DNA of 64,000 nt from Phycicoccus sp. Root101 (GCF_001426245.1 NZ_LMCM01000001.1:684625-748624), one strand, 5' to 3'. Counted from the first letter of the stretch, positions 1 to 7,662 are shown. Program-made: numbers and translations. Notes: generated from the letters alone by a model not told the origin.

Positions 1-2
1 GC

Positions 3-131
3 GACGAGAGCGCCTACGCCGTCAGTGACGAGTCGCTCGACGTCGCCTGGTGGCCGGTCGGTGCGCTGCCGCCCGAGAGCGCCCACGAGATCGGACCCCT
101 CGCGCGCGCCGCCCGCAGGCAGCTGGGCTGA
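3..131 (+). CDS. Nudix hydrolase, C-terminal fragment
   Basis: The open frame enters from the left edge and ends with TGA at 129-131, leaving 42 residues. The segment SDESLDVAWWPVGALP is typical of the last strand and helix of Nudix hydrolases of the ADP-ribose or dNTP class, where a DESLDV-WWP motif follows the catalytic box. The Nudix box itself lies outside the window, so activity cannot be checked. Convergent with the metallopeptidase gene at 149. Confidence 0.55.
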   Translation, partial: DESAYAVSDESLDVAWWPVGALPPESAHEIGPLARAARRQLG

Positions 132-148
132 CCGACGCGCGGGACGGG

Positions 149-730
149 TCAGTCGGTGGCCACGACGTCGAGGGCGGCCTGCTCGGCATCCCCGTCGACG
201 CCGTCCACGACCTCGTCGTCCTCGGACAGGTCGAGCCCTGCCGTGGCGGCGACACCCTCGAGGTAGCCGCGGGCGCGCTCGGTGCGCGGGTAGGCCTTCA
301 GCAGGCGCCAGAAGTCCGGCCCGTGGCCGGGGGCCAGCAGGTGGGCGAGCTCGTGGAGGATGACGTAGTCGAGGACGTAGGCCGGCATGCCCTTGACCCG
401 CGCCGAGATCCGGATCGTGCCGTCGGCGGGGGTGCACGAACCCCACCGGGAGTTCTGGTTGGTCACCCAGCGGATGCTCGACGGCTTCGCCAGGCCCCCG
501 AGGTAGCGCTGGGAGAGGTCGGCCGCCCGCTTCTGGAGCTGGCTGTCACTCGGCCGGCGGCGCTGGTCGCCCTTGTCGAGCTTGTCGACCATGGTGGCGA
601 CCCACTGCTGCTCCTCGGCGCGCGTGAACCGCGCGGGGATGAGCACGATGGTGCGACCGTTCTCGCGGTAGGCGCTCACGGTGCGACGCCGGCGCCGGCT
701 GCGCCTGACCTCGATGTCAGTACTCCCCAT
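149..730 (-). CDS. YgjP/DUF45-type zinc metallopeptidase
   Basis: The 193-residue protein has an HELAH zinc-binding helix at about residues 126-130 with a further His at 136, preceded by the conserved block RWGSC (about 95-99). This is the YgjP-like (DUF45, M48-related) metallopeptidase pattern; family members are cytosolic and their substrates are poorly known. The N-terminus is strongly basic (RRSRRRRR) and there is no signal peptide. The start is supported by a TATCGT -10 box 6 nt upstream of the ATG, which predicts a leaderless mRNA. It converges with the Nudix fragment at the left edge. Confidence 0.8.
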   Translation of the reverse strand: MGSTDIEVRRSRRRRRTVSAYRENGRTIVLIPARFTRAEEQQWVATMVDKLDKGDQRRRPSDSQLQKRAADLSQRYLGGLAKPSSIRWVTNQNSRWGSCTPADGTIRISARVKGMPAYVLDYVILHELAHLLAPGHGPDFWRLLKAYPRTERARGYLEGVAATAGLDLSEDDEVVDGVDGDAEQAALDVVATD

Positions 731-736
731 GTGACC

Positions 737-742
737 ACGATA
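737..742 (-). promoter_or_regulatory. -10 box TATCGT, leaderless, for the DUF45 protease
   Basis: On the minus strand TATCGT lies 6 nt before the ATG at 730. No Shine-Dalgarno sequence is present between them. Confidence 0.6.
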
Positions 743-811
743 GGTGACGGATCTGACATCGCCGGTGATCTGCGCCGCGACACCCGTGCAGGTCAGCGGG
801 CCGGCGCCCCC

Positions 812-1636
812 CTACTTCCCCTGGAACCGCGGGGTGCGTCGCCCGGCCGCAGCGTCGATGCCCTCGTGGACGTCGTCGGTCGCCAGCGTCGTCGCCTGGG
901 CCAGCGCCTCCCACTGCAACGCCGTCTCGAGGTCGGCGTGACCGCCCCCGCGAAGCGCCTGCAGCGTCAGCCGGGTCGCGACCGGGGCCGCAGCGGCGAT
1001 GCGGTCCGCGGCCGCGAGCGCCTCGTCCAGGACGTCCGCGGCGGGCACGGACCGGGAGACCAGCCCCAGGCGAAAGGCCTCGTCGCCGTTGATGATCCGG
1101 CCCGTGAGCAGCAGGTCGCGGGCCACCGCCTGACCGGCGACGTCGGGCAGCGACCACGTCGTGGCCATGCCCGGGTGCAGCCCCAGGGAGGTGAACGGCA
1201 CGCCCAGCTTCGCGTCAGCGGCGGCATACCTCAGGTCGCAGGCGAGGGCGATCGCGAACCCGGCCCCGATCGCCGACCCGTTGACGGCCGCGATGGTCGG
1301 CACCTCGAGGTCACGGATCGAGAGCCAGGAGCGGTAGAAGGCGAGCATCCGCGAGCGCAGGTCGGAGACGGCCGCGTCCGGTTCGGAGACGATCCAGGAG
1401 AGGTCGCCGCCGGCGCAGAACGCCGGAGGCGCACCGGTCACGACGACCGCTGCGAGGTCGGGGTCGAGGCGCAGCAGGCCCATGAGGTCGACCCACGACG
1501 CCGTCATGGCGGCGCTCATCGAGTTGCGGCGGTCCGGCAGGTCGAGGGTGACCACCGCGACCCGGCGTCCGGCGCTCTCACGGCTCGTGACCTGCAGATC
1601 TTCGAACGTCTCGTCCCGCCACTGTCGACCCGTCAT
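812..1636 (-). CDS. Enoyl-CoA hydratase/isomerase family protein
   Basis: A 274-residue crotonase-fold protein. Visible are LPDRRNSM near the N-terminus, the oxyanion-hole segment FCAGGDLSW, and the second oxyanion segment AAVNGSAIGAGF. The family hydrates or isomerises acyl-CoA esters in fatty acid and related degradation; the exact substrate cannot be read from sequence. An in-frame ATG lies 23 codons upstream at 1705, but the start at 1636 is preferred because a TAGGCT -10 box sits 7 nt before it and the crotonase fold begins just after it. It is divergent from the small zinc-ribbon gene at 1768. Confidence 0.85.
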   Translation of the reverse strand: MTGRQWRDETFEDLQVTSRESAGRRVAVVTLDLPDRRNSMSAAMTASWVDLMGLLRLDPDLAAVVVTGAPPAFCAGGDLSWIVSEPDAAVSDLRSRMLAFYRSWLSIRDLEVPTIAAVNGSAIGAGFAIALACDLRYAAADAKLGVPFTSLGLHPGMATTWSLPDVAGQAVARDLLLTGRIINGDEAFRLGLVSRSVPAADVLDEALAAADRIAAAAPVATRLTLQALRGGGHADLETALQWEALAQATTLATDDVHEGIDAAAGRRTPRFQGK

Positions 1637-1643
1637 GGCGCGA

Positions 1644-1649
1644 AGCCTA
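1644..1649 (-). promoter_or_regulatory. -10 box TAGGCT, leaderless, for the enoyl-CoA hydratase
   Basis: TAGGCT lies 7 nt upstream of the ATG at 1636 on the minus strand. It decides the start against the in-frame ATG at 1705, which lies upstream of the box. Confidence 0.6.
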
Positions 1650-1767
1650 GGGGCGGAGCTGAGCACGAGGGACACACCCCCCTTGCGCGATTTTGTGCTC
1701 AGCATGGTCTACGGTGGCCGAAGTCCGACGGCGCAGCGTGCGCCGAGATCGACAAGGAGACATGGCG

Positions 1768-1935
1768 ATGGCTGAAGAGACCCAAGAGACCTACAAGGGC
1801 GAGTTCTACTGCGTGAAGTGCAAGGAGAAGCGCGAGGCCGAGGGCCGTGTCGTGGAGACGAACGGCCGCCGCATGGCCAAGGGCGTCTGCCCCGTCTGCG
1901 GGACCAACCTCAACCGCATTCTCGGCAAGGCCTGA
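1768..1935 (+). CDS. DUF5679-type small zinc-ribbon protein
   Basis: A 55-residue protein with two CxxC knuckles, YCVKCKEK and CPVCGTNL, and a conserved basic middle segment (NGRRMAKG). This matches the DUF5679 family, a small actinobacterial and chloroflexi zinc-ribbon of unknown function. Two ATGs compete at 1762 and 1768; the ribosome binding site AAGGAGA at 1754-1760 is too close to the first and 7 nt from the second, so 1768 is preferred. A long GC-rich hairpin follows the stop codon, so it is probably monocistronic. Confidence 0.8.
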   Translation: MAEETQETYKGEFYCVKCKEKREAEGRVVETNGRRMAKGVCPVCGTNLNRILGKA

Positions 1936-1952
1936 TCCAGGCCGACCCCATC

Positions 1953-1994
1953 GCGAGGGGCGGGTCCGACCACACGGTCGGGTCCGCCCCTCGC
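1953..1994 (+). terminator. Hairpin terminator after the DUF5679 gene
   Basis: A 19-nt inverted repeat (1953-1971 with 1976-1994, two mismatches) with a short loop, 18 nt after the stop codon. It lacks a long T tract; a short GTTTCG follows. GC-rich hairpins of this kind are common actinobacterial terminators. Confidence 0.65.
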
Positions 1995-2056
1995 GGCGTT
2001 TCGTCCCCTGTGGATGGCGCCCGGCGGCCGCCATCGGCTGTGCCACCCTGTCGCAG

Positions 2057-3040
2057 GTGACCCGCCGCCCCCTCCTGCGCACCGTGTGGCCGGCGCTGCG
2101 ACGAGGCCCCGGACAGGTGCAGTTCGGCACCGCGGCCGAGCACGCGGTCGTCGTCGGTGGGCTGACCGAGCCCGAGGTCGTCTCGCTGGAGGAGCTCGAC
2201 GGCACGCGTGACCTCCCGGTCGCCCTGACCAGCGGCACCGGCGCCACCCTCCTCGAGGAGCTCGTGGCCTGCGGACTCGTCGTCGAGGCCGCACCTGCCT
2301 CGACCGTGCCCCCGGTCGTGCGGGCCGTGCTCGCACCGGACGCGGACGCCCTCGTCCGGACGAGCTGCCCACCCGCCGCCGGGTATGCGGCGCTGTCCGC
2401 CCGCCGCGCGGCCCACGTCGTCGTCGCCGGCCGAGGGGACCTGCCGGCCGCCCTCACCGCCGCGCTCCGGCGGGCCGGGATCGGACGCGTGTCGCACGGT
2501 CCGCGCTCGGCCGACGACTGGGAGCACGTGGCCCTGCGCGAACGGCCGCCCGTGCCCCGACCGGACGTGGTGGTGCTGCCCGCCTCGGGCGCCCTCGAAC
2601 CGGCTGCGGCGCACTCGTGGCGTCGTCGCGGCACACCCGTCCTGCCGGTCCTCATGCACGACGTGGAGGCGGTCGTCGGCCCCTTGGTCGTGGCGGGCGG
2701 GCCCTGCCTGCGCTGCCTCGACCTGACGCGGGCCGACCTCGACCCGGCCTGGCCGGCCCTGCTCGGCCAGCTCACCCGACCGGGTGTCGGCGCCGGGCAC
2801 GACGTCGGCGGTGAGACGACGCTGGTCGGGATGGCCGCGGGCATGGCGGCGATGGTCGTGCTCGGGGTGGTCGACGGGCAGCCCCTCCCGGCGGGTCGAT
2901 CCCTCGAGGTGGGCCTGCCGTGGCCCCGCGTCCGGCAGCGTGAATGGGCCGTCCACCCCCGCTGTTCGTGCGCCGTACAGGTGACCTACGACCCACCCGC
3001 CGACGCGAATCCTGCGAGACAGGTGAGAATGGCTGGATGA
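2057..3040 (+). CDS. ThiF/E1-like or TOMM-leader-binding-like protein
   Basis: The predicted 327-residue protein has a C-terminal part that resembles ThiF-family and cyclodehydratase partner proteins: the segment PCLRCLDLTRADLDP and a late CSC motif are the usual signature, while the N-terminal part has no clear motif. The ThiF nucleotide-binding glycine motif is not obvious, so enzymatic activity is doubtful. No precursor peptide or YcaO gene is nearby, which argues against a role in peptide natural-product synthesis. GTG at 2057 is chosen because a CACCCT box lies 7 nt upstream, suggesting a leaderless start. The stop overlaps the next gene by 4 bp (ATGA), implying co-expression with the UbiB-like kinase, an arrangement conserved upstream of whiB7 in many actinobacteria. 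Confidence 0.55.
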   Translation: MTRRPLLRTVWPALRRGPGQVQFGTAAEHAVVVGGLTEPEVVSLEELDGTRDLPVALTSGTGATLLEELVACGLVVEAAPASTVPPVVRAVLAPDADALVRTSCPPAAGYAALSARRAAHVVVAGRGDLPAALTAALRRAGIGRVSHGPRSADDWEHVALRERPPVPRPDVVVLPASGALEPAAAHSWRRRGTPVLPVLMHDVEAVVGPLVVAGGPCLRCLDLTRADLDPAWPALLGQLTRPGVGAGHDVGGETTLVGMAAGMAAMVVLGVVDGQPLPAGRSLEVGLPWPRVRQREWAVHPRCSCAVQVTYDPPADANPARQVRMAG

Positions 3041-4374
3041 ACGAGCTCCCACGCCGTGCTGTCACCCGCACGGCCCGTCTGGCCAGCCTGCCCCTCGGCT
3101 TCGCAGGTCGTACGGCGGTCGGGCTCGGCAAGCGCGTCGGGGGCAAGTCCGCAGAGGTCGTCGCGGCCGAGCTGCAGGCCAGGACCGCGGAGCAGCTGTT
3201 CAAGGTGCTCGGCGAGCTCAAGGGCGGCGCGATGAAGTTCGGCCAGGCCATGTCCGTCATGGAGGCCGCACTGCCGGAGGAGATGGCCGCGCCCTACCGC
3301 GCCACCCTCACCAAGCTGCAGGAGGCCGCTCCCCCGCTCCCCGCGGCGACGGTGCACGCCGTCCTGGCGGAGGAGCTCGGCCCGCGCTGGCGCACGGCGA
3401 AGTTCGAGTCGTTCAACGACACGCCGGCCGCCGCTGCCTCGATCGGGCAGGTCCACAAGGCCGTGTGGCGCGACGGCCGCGAGGTCGCCGTGAAGATCCA
3501 GTACCCGGGAGCCGGCAAGGCCCTGCTGTCCGACCTCAACCAGCTCGCCCGGGTCGCCCGGCTCGCCGGTGGCTGGATCCCCGGCATGGACATCAAGCCG
3601 ATCACCGACGAGCTGAAGTCGCGCATGTCCGAGGAGCTCGACTACAACCTCGAGGCCGCCAGCCAGCGCCGCTTCGCCAAGATCTTCCGCGACGACGAGC
3701 GGTTCGCCGTGCCGGACGTGCTGGTCAACAGCGAGCACGTCATCGTCTCGGAGTGGATGGACGGCATCCCGCTGTCCACCATCGTCGCCAAGGGCACCCG
3801 CGCCCAGCGTGACGCCGCGGCCGAGCGCTACATGGAGTTCCTGCTCGTCGGTCCGGCCCGCGCAGGCCTGCTCCACGCCGACCCGCACCCGGGCAACTTC
3901 CGCCTCCTCGAGGACGGCCGCCTCGGGGTCATCGACTACGGCGCGGTCAACCGGCTCCCCCAGGGCCTGCCGCCCGCGATGGGTTCGCTCGCCGCCGCCG
4001 CGCTGTGCGGTGACGCCCGGGCCCTCGAGGCCGGGCTGCGCTCCGAGGGGTTCATCAAGCCCACGATGTCACTGGACGCCCAGGCCCTGCTGGACTACCT
4101 GCAGCCGTTCATCGACCCGCTGCTGCACGAGGAGTTCACCTTCAGCCGCGAGTGGCTGCGCAACGTGGCGGCCCACGTCAACGACGTGCGCCGGCCCGAG
4201 TTCCTCGTCGGCATGAAGCTCAACCTGCCGCCGTCGTACCTGCTGATCCACCGGGTCTGGCTGGGCGGCATCGGAGTGCTGTGCCAGCTGAACGGCACCA
4301 TCCCGGCACGCGACATCGTCATCGAGCACATGCCCGGGCTCAAGCTGCACACCCTGCCGCCGCCCATCGACTGA
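3037..4374 (+). CDS. ABC1/UbiB-family atypical kinase
   Basis: A 445-residue protein of the ABC1/ADCK/UbiB family. Visible family motifs are the KFGQAMS motif (KxGQ type), the alanine-rich loop AAAASIGQVH, the catalytic lysine in VAVKIQYPG, the ExD motif EELDYN, the catalytic loop HADPHPGNF, and the metal-binding DYG. Family members are ATPases or kinases linked to quinone or lipid metabolism; the substrate here is unknown. The start ATG overlaps the upstream stop (ATGA at 3037-3040). In M. tuberculosis an ABC1 kinase (Rv3197) also precedes whiB7. The 3' end converges with a small zinc-ribbon gene. Confidence 0.88.
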   Translation: MNELPRRAVTRTARLASLPLGFAGRTAVGLGKRVGGKSAEVVAAELQARTAEQLFKVLGELKGGAMKFGQAMSVMEAALPEEMAAPYRATLTKLQEAAPPLPAATVHAVLAEELGPRWRTAKFESFNDTPAAAASIGQVHKAVWRDGREVAVKIQYPGAGKALLSDLNQLARVARLAGGWIPGMDIKPITDELKSRMSEELDYNLEAASQRRFAKIFRDDERFAVPDVLVNSEHVIVSEWMDGIPLSTIVAKGTRAQRDAAAERYMEFLLVGPARAGLLHADPHPGNFRLLEDGRLGVIDYGAVNRLPQGLPPAMGSLAAAALCGDARALEAGLRSEGFIKPTMSLDAQALLDYLQPFIDPLLHEEFTFSREWLRNVAAHVNDVRRPEFLVGMKLNLPPSYLLIHRVWLGGIGVLCQLNGTIPARDIVIEHMPGLKLHTLPPPID

Positions 4375-4422
4375 GCTCCACCGCACCCACCCGCGCACGC
4401 ACGTGCGGCCGCGGCGGTGAGG

Positions 4423-4599
4423 TCACCACCAGGCGCTGTCGAGCTTTCCCTCGATGCTGCGCAGGTGCTCGCGGCTGCACCGGTCGCAGGTCCAGACGTC
4501 CCGGCCGTTCTCGATGCCCCGGGTCCAGGTGATCGTGGCGAGCGCCGGGTCCGGAGCCGTGGCCCCGCAGGTGGCGCAGACGGGCGACTCGTCCGACAC
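4423..4599 (-). CDS. Small zinc-ribbon protein, 58 aa
   Basis: A 58-residue protein starting at GTG 4599, two nucleotides after the stop codon of the HhH-GPD gene, so probably translated by coupling. It has two CxxC pairs (CATCGA near residue 8 and CDRC near residue 38), which form a likely zinc ribbon, and ends in DSAWW. No enzymatic domain is visible. Small CxxC proteins of this type are common in actinobacteria and lack assigned functions. Its position after a base excision repair gene suggests, but does not show, a related role. Confidence 0.65.
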   Translation of the reverse strand: MSDESPVCATCGATAPDPALATITWTRGIENGRDVWTCDRCSREHLRSIEGKLDSAWW

Positions 4600-4601
4600 G
4601 C

Positions 4602-5198
4602 TCAGCCCTTGCTGCCCTTGCCAGCCGCCTTGGCCTTGGCCTCCGCCTTGGCGGCCTGCTTGAACTCGCGGACCTTGGCCAGCGACTGCGCATCGACGAC
4701 GTCGGCCACCGAGCGGTAGCTGCCGTCCTCGGCATACGGGCCGACGGCCTCCTGCCACCCGGCAGGCCGGACGTCGAGCTGCTTGCCGACCAGGGCCGCG
4801 AAGATCCGTGCCTTCTGGTCGCCGAACCCGGGCAGCGCCCGCAGCCGAGCCAGCAGGTCCCGGGCGTCCTCGGCGTCCTGCCAGATCGACTCGGCCCGGC
4901 CGCCGTACTCGTCACGGACGACCACAGCGAGCTGTTGGACCCGCCCGGCCATCGAGCGGCCGTAACGGTGGATGGCCGGCGGCGTGGAGCACAGGTCGGC
5001 GAAGGCCTCTGGTTCGGCCTCCGCGATCGCTGACGGCGACAGCGTCCCGAACCGCTCGAGGATCTTCCACGGACCGCGGAACGCGTGCTCCATGGGGTAC
5101 TGCTGGTCCAGCAGCATCCCCACGAGCAGGGCGAACGGGTCCGAGCTGAGCACCTCGTCGGCGGCGGCGTCCTGGGCGATCCGGATCTGCGTGGCCAT
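4602..5198 (-). CDS. HhH-GPD-type base excision DNA repair protein
   Basis: A 198-residue protein of the helix-hairpin-helix GPD superfamily. The hairpin segment LPGFGDQKARIF is visible around residue 125, and the N-terminal FALLVGMLLDQQ is typical of the fold. Superfamily members are DNA glycosylases or AP lyases; this short actinobacterial group lacks the iron-sulfur cluster and its substrate is not known to me. The C-terminus is a lysine/alanine-rich tail (KQAAKAEAKAKAAGKGSKG). The start at 5198 is supported by TAGGCT 7 nt upstream; a longer in-frame ATG at 5249 would overlap the upstream gene. Confidence 0.82.
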   Translation of the reverse strand: MATQIRIAQDAAADEVLSSDPFALLVGMLLDQQYPMEHAFRGPWKILERFGTLSPSAIAEAEPEAFADLCSTPPAIHRYGRSMAGRVQQLAVVVRDEYGGRAESIWQDAEDARDLLARLRALPGFGDQKARIFAALVGKQLDVRPAGWQEAVGPYAEDGSYRSVADVVDAQSLAKVREFKQAAKAEAKAKAAGKGSKG

Positions 5199-5205
5199 GC
5201 CCACC

Positions 5206-5211
5206 AGCCTA
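5206..5211 (-). promoter_or_regulatory. -10 box TAGGCT, leaderless, for the HhH-GPD gene
   Basis: TAGGCT is 7 nt before the ATG at 5198; its TAG is also the stop codon of the upstream small membrane protein gene. Confidence 0.5.
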
Positions 5212-5505
5212 GCCAGCCCTCGACCGGTCGGCCCGGGCCTTCGTGTCACGACGTTCGGCGTCCCTGCCGTCCAGTCGGCGTGCCCGGCCGAACGCGAAGA
5301 CCTGGGCTCCGATCATGCAGACCCCGAACAGCAGGCCCGGGGCCGGGTCGCGACGGAGGTCGTACCACCCGAGCAGGTCCTCGACGAGGAGGATCACCAC
5401 CAACAGCCCCACGTTGCTGACGAGGAGTCCGCGCCAGGTGCTCGGCTTCCAGGCCAGCGCCCGTCCCACGGGGGACCCGACCACCTTCACCCACCACTGC
5501 GCCAT
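5209..5505 (-). CDS. Two-helix small membrane protein, 98 aa
   Basis: A 98-residue protein with two hydrophobic segments (about residues 26-50 and 60-80) separated by a short polar loop with LRRDPAP, followed by a highly charged tail rich in Arg, Asp and Lys. I do not recognise a named family. The ATG at 5505 is preceded by CAGACT at 6 nt, in line with the leaderless pattern of the region. It lies 10 bp upstream of the HhH-GPD start and may share its transcript. Confidence 0.6.
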   Translation of the reverse strand: MAQWWVKVVGSPVGRALAWKPSTWRGLLVSNVGLLVVILLVEDLLGWYDLRRDPAPGLLFGVCMIGAQVFAFGRARRLDGRDAERRDTKARADRSRAG

Positions 5506-5585
5506 GGGATGAGTCTGTCTCGCCCGAGCGGGCGGCACCACGGCGATGCGTGACCACGCAACAGCCGGCCTCGCGCTGCGAGCGG

Positions 5586-7067
5586 TCAGAGGAGGTAGAC
5601 GAACCCGGGGCCCTCGTCGCGGTAGGGGATGCCGAGCGACTCGAGGACCGGGGTCCACGAGCCGGTGACGTCAGGGTCGGCTGCCTCGAACCCATGGTCT
5701 GCCGTGAGCAGGAAGGTGACCTCGTCCAGGACACCCAGTCGCTCGAGGTGGTCCAGGAACGCCACCAGCCGCGCGTCGCTCTGCCGCAGCGAGTCCCTGG
5801 CCATCTCCGAGCGCGGTCCGCCGCCGTGGTGACCTGCGTCGGTGACGACGTTCGCCCACCAGGTCAGGGTGGGGGCGCTGTCGGCGTCCTCCCACAGCTG
5901 GAGCACCTGCTGGAGGCCCAGGTCGTCGACCTGCACGCCCCAGGAGAAGTAGGCGTCCTCCAGGTGCTCGGGGTGGGCAACGAACGGGGAGGCCGTGGGG
6001 TCCGGCAGCAGGTCGCCCAGGCCCGTGGTCGCCGCCTCGAACCCGCCCGCCTGACGCAGCAGTGCCATCGTTCCGTAGTCGGCCCCTCGGTCGATCGCCT
6101 CGTCCACGCTCGCCGTACGCGGCGAATCTCCTTGCTGCACATGCTCGTTCACCATCTCGAACACGGTCCGCACCGAGGGCCGCAACCACTCGGCGCTGCG
6201 GTGCCACGTCCCCGCGTCGTTGGGCACGACCTGGTCACCGGTCGAGCGGTCGTAGAAGACGTTGCCGAGCACGCCGTGCCTCCCGGGGCCGACCCCGGTG
6301 AGGATCGAGGTGTGGTTGGTGAGCGTGACGCTCGGGAACTCCGCCACCGCTCCCCCGTCCAGGGCGAGGCCTCGGTCGATGAGCCGTGCGACCCCGGGCA
6401 GCTCCCCCGACTCGGCCAGGGCGAGCAGCTCACCGCAGTGCGCCCCGTCCCAGAGGATCCCCACCACCCGTGGGCGGTGCCCGGAAGGAAGGTCCTCCAG
6501 GTATGCCGTCAGCGCGCGACCGTCCAGCGGTGCGCCGTGGGCGTCGACGAGGTCGGTGGGAGGCACCCCGGACAGGACGGCGAGCGTGGGACCCACGTCC
6601 ACGAGCCGGGCGTGGTCGTCCACCCGGCCGAGTCGGCGTACACCCGGCCCGGACATGACGAGGGGCGCCCGCGACTGGATGACGTCCAGCGAGCCGTGCT
6701 CCCCTGCGTGCCCACCCTCGTCGGGGAAGTGGTGACGTGGCGTGTGGACCACAACGAGGTCGGGGCTGCGGTCGGGGTCGGCGAACAGCGAGAGGATGCG
6801 CTGCGCCGCATACGGGTAGGCGTTGTCGGTGGACACCAGCGGGCCCGGGGCCTGCAGCTCACGCTCGTAGGGCAGGAAGGCCATGGGACTGGTGTCGGGC
6901 ACCGGGTCGATGCCGGACATGACCTCGTGGTGGCCGTCGGGGTGCAGCCGCACGCAACCCAGGTGGTTGGCCGCCATCGCCGCGCCGTCCTCCACCCACA
7001 CGACCAGGTCGACGACGCGAGCGAGGTCCGGGACGGTCAGGGCGGCCACGACCTCGTCGAGCGACAT
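5586..7067 (-). CDS. Alkaline phosphatase superfamily (NPP-type) phosphodiesterase, apparently permuted
   Basis: A 493-residue protein without signal peptide. The C-terminal two thirds carry the nucleotide pyrophosphatase/phosphodiesterase motifs in order: ILWDG (metal Asp207), FPSVTLTNH (nucleophile probably Thr248), HGVLGN, VVTDAGHH (Asp410 and His413/414) and TADHG (Asp457, His458). The canonical last metal ligand, a His in a GtHG motif followed by a P-L-x-x-SGPG strand and a D-x-x-PTL helix, is missing after TADHG. It appears instead in the N-terminal third: GEHG (His124), APLVMSGPGV, VDVGPTLAVLSG. This suggests a circular permutation. It probably hydrolyses a phosphodiester or nucleotide in the cytosol. 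TAGGCT 6 nt upstream supports the start. Confidence 0.75.
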   Translation of the reverse strand: MSLDEVVAALTVPDLARVVDLVVWVEDGAAMAANHLGCVRLHPDGHHEVMSGIDPVPDTSPMAFLPYERELQAPGPLVSTDNAYPYAAQRILSLFADPDRSPDLVVVHTPRHHFPDEGGHAGEHGSLDVIQSRAPLVMSGPGVRRLGRVDDHARLVDVGPTLAVLSGVPPTDLVDAHGAPLDGRALTAYLEDLPSGHRPRVVGILWDGAHCGELLALAESGELPGVARLIDRGLALDGGAVAEFPSVTLTNHTSILTGVGPGRHGVLGNVFYDRSTGDQVVPNDAGTWHRSAEWLRPSVRTVFEMVNEHVQQGDSPRTASVDEAIDRGADYGTMALLRQAGGFEAATTGLGDLLPDPTASPFVAHPEHLEDAYFSWGVQVDDLGLQQVLQLWEDADSAPTLTWWANVVTDAGHHGGGPRSEMARDSLRQSDARLVAFLDHLERLGVLDEVTFLLTADHGFEAADPDVTGSWTPVLESLGIPYRDEGPGFVYLL

Positions 7068-7073
7068 GCGGCG

Positions 7074-7079
7074 AGCCTA
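7074..7079 (-). promoter_or_regulatory. -10 box TAGGCT, leaderless, for the phosphodiesterase
   Basis: TAGGCT is 6 nt before the ATG at 7067 on the minus strand; no ribosome binding site lies between. Confidence 0.6.
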
Positions 7080-7150
7080 GGGGGACGGCCGCCGCCGGGC
7101 AGGAGGTCGGGCCCGGACGCCACCGCGAGCACAGGCAGCGGGACAAGGAA

Positions 7151-7193
7151 GAACCCGCCGGGACCTCCCCAGAGCGGGGGTCCCGGCGGGTTC
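7151..7193 (-). terminator. Terminator after the whiB7 transcript
   Basis: A perfect 15-bp inverted repeat (7151-7165 with 7179-7193) that lies 12 nt past the stop of the 43-aa ORF at 7205. The loop also contains a C-run/G-run pair that could extend the stem. No T tract, so termination may be intrinsic without U-run or assisted. Confidence 0.65.
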
Positions 7194-7204
7194 GCGGGCC
7201 GGGG

Positions 7205-7336
7205 TCACCGGGCCAGCATGCGAGGCATGGCGAGCAGCATGTCGTGCTGCGCCTGTGCCTCGAGCCGGCGCTGGTACTCCCGTTGGCGACGCTGTCGATG
7301 AGCGCGCGCCAGGTCGGCGTACAAGGCCTGGAACAT
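7205..7336 (-). CDS. Small basic protein downstream of whiB7, 43 aa
   Basis: A 43-codon ORF with a good ribosome binding site (AGGAG at 7344-7348, 7 nt from the ATG). The protein is a single predicted amphipathic helix rich in Arg, Gln and Ala (HRQRRQREYQRRLEAQAQ) and ends MPRMLAR. It lies 38 nt after the whiB7 stop and before the terminator at 7151-7193, so it should be on the whiB7 transcript. I recognise no family. The start/SD geometry and terminator placement make it a credible gene despite its size. Confidence 0.6.
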   Translation of the reverse strand: MFQALYADLARAHRQRRQREYQRRLEAQAQHDMLLAMPRMLAR

Positions 7337-7374
7337 GGTGGATCTCCTGGTGTGGTGACGAAGGAAGGTGGTGG

Positions 7375-7662
7375 TCATGCGGCCACCGGGTTCTTGCGCG
7401 GACGGCCACGCGGACGCTTGCGGGCGACGATCGCTCCCTGGACGAGGAGCTCACCACCCCAGACGCCCCACGGCTCGGCACGGTCGATGGCCCCTGCGAG
7501 GCAGGCCAACCGGGCTGGGCACGTGTGGCACAGCGACTTGGCGAACTCGACGTCGGCCGGGCTCTCGGCGAACCACATCTCGGCGTCGTTCTCTCGACAC
7601 GGGATGCCGGCGCCTGAGGTCGCGGCCTGCTCGTTCAGGTCGTGGAGTGCGCTCAACTGCAT
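7375..7662 (-). CDS. whiB7: WhiB7-type transcriptional regulator
   Basis: A 95-residue WhiB protein with the four iron-sulfur ligands Cys22, Cys45, Cys48 and Cys54, the GVWGG turn at 66-70 and a C-terminal AT-hook RGRPRK at about 85-90. The AT-hook after KRP is diagnostic of WhiB7, which binds the housekeeping sigma factor and activates promoters with an AT-rich element upstream of -35, giving intrinsic resistance to ribosome-targeting antibiotics. The neighbourhood (ABC1 kinase on one side, uvrD2 on the other) matches M. tuberculosis. A strong SD (GGAGGTGA, 6 nt from ATG) precedes the start. The long upstream leader with a terminator and ORFs suggests attenuation control. Confidence 0.93.
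   Translation of the reverse strand: MQLSALHDLNEQAATSGAGIPCRENDAEMWFAESPADVEFAKSLCHTCPARLACLAGAIDRAEPWGVWGGELLVQGAIVARKRPRGRPRKNPVAA

Noticed and set aside
1637-1705. Upstream in-frame ATG for the enoyl-CoA hydratase gene
   Set aside because: It would add 23 residues with no homology-like pattern, and the TAGGCT box lies downstream of it, 7 nt before the ATG at 1636.
50-1816. A 588-codon open frame on the plus strand
   Set aside because: It lies antisense to the DUF45 protease and the enoyl-CoA hydratase, has no domain, and is Arg/Gly/Val-rich, the usual shadow of high-GC codon bias.
2057-3040. A thiazole/oxazole-modified peptide cluster around the ThiF-like gene
   Set aside because: No YcaO, dehydrogenase, precursor peptide or transporter gene is adjacent; the neighbours are conserved housekeeping genes.
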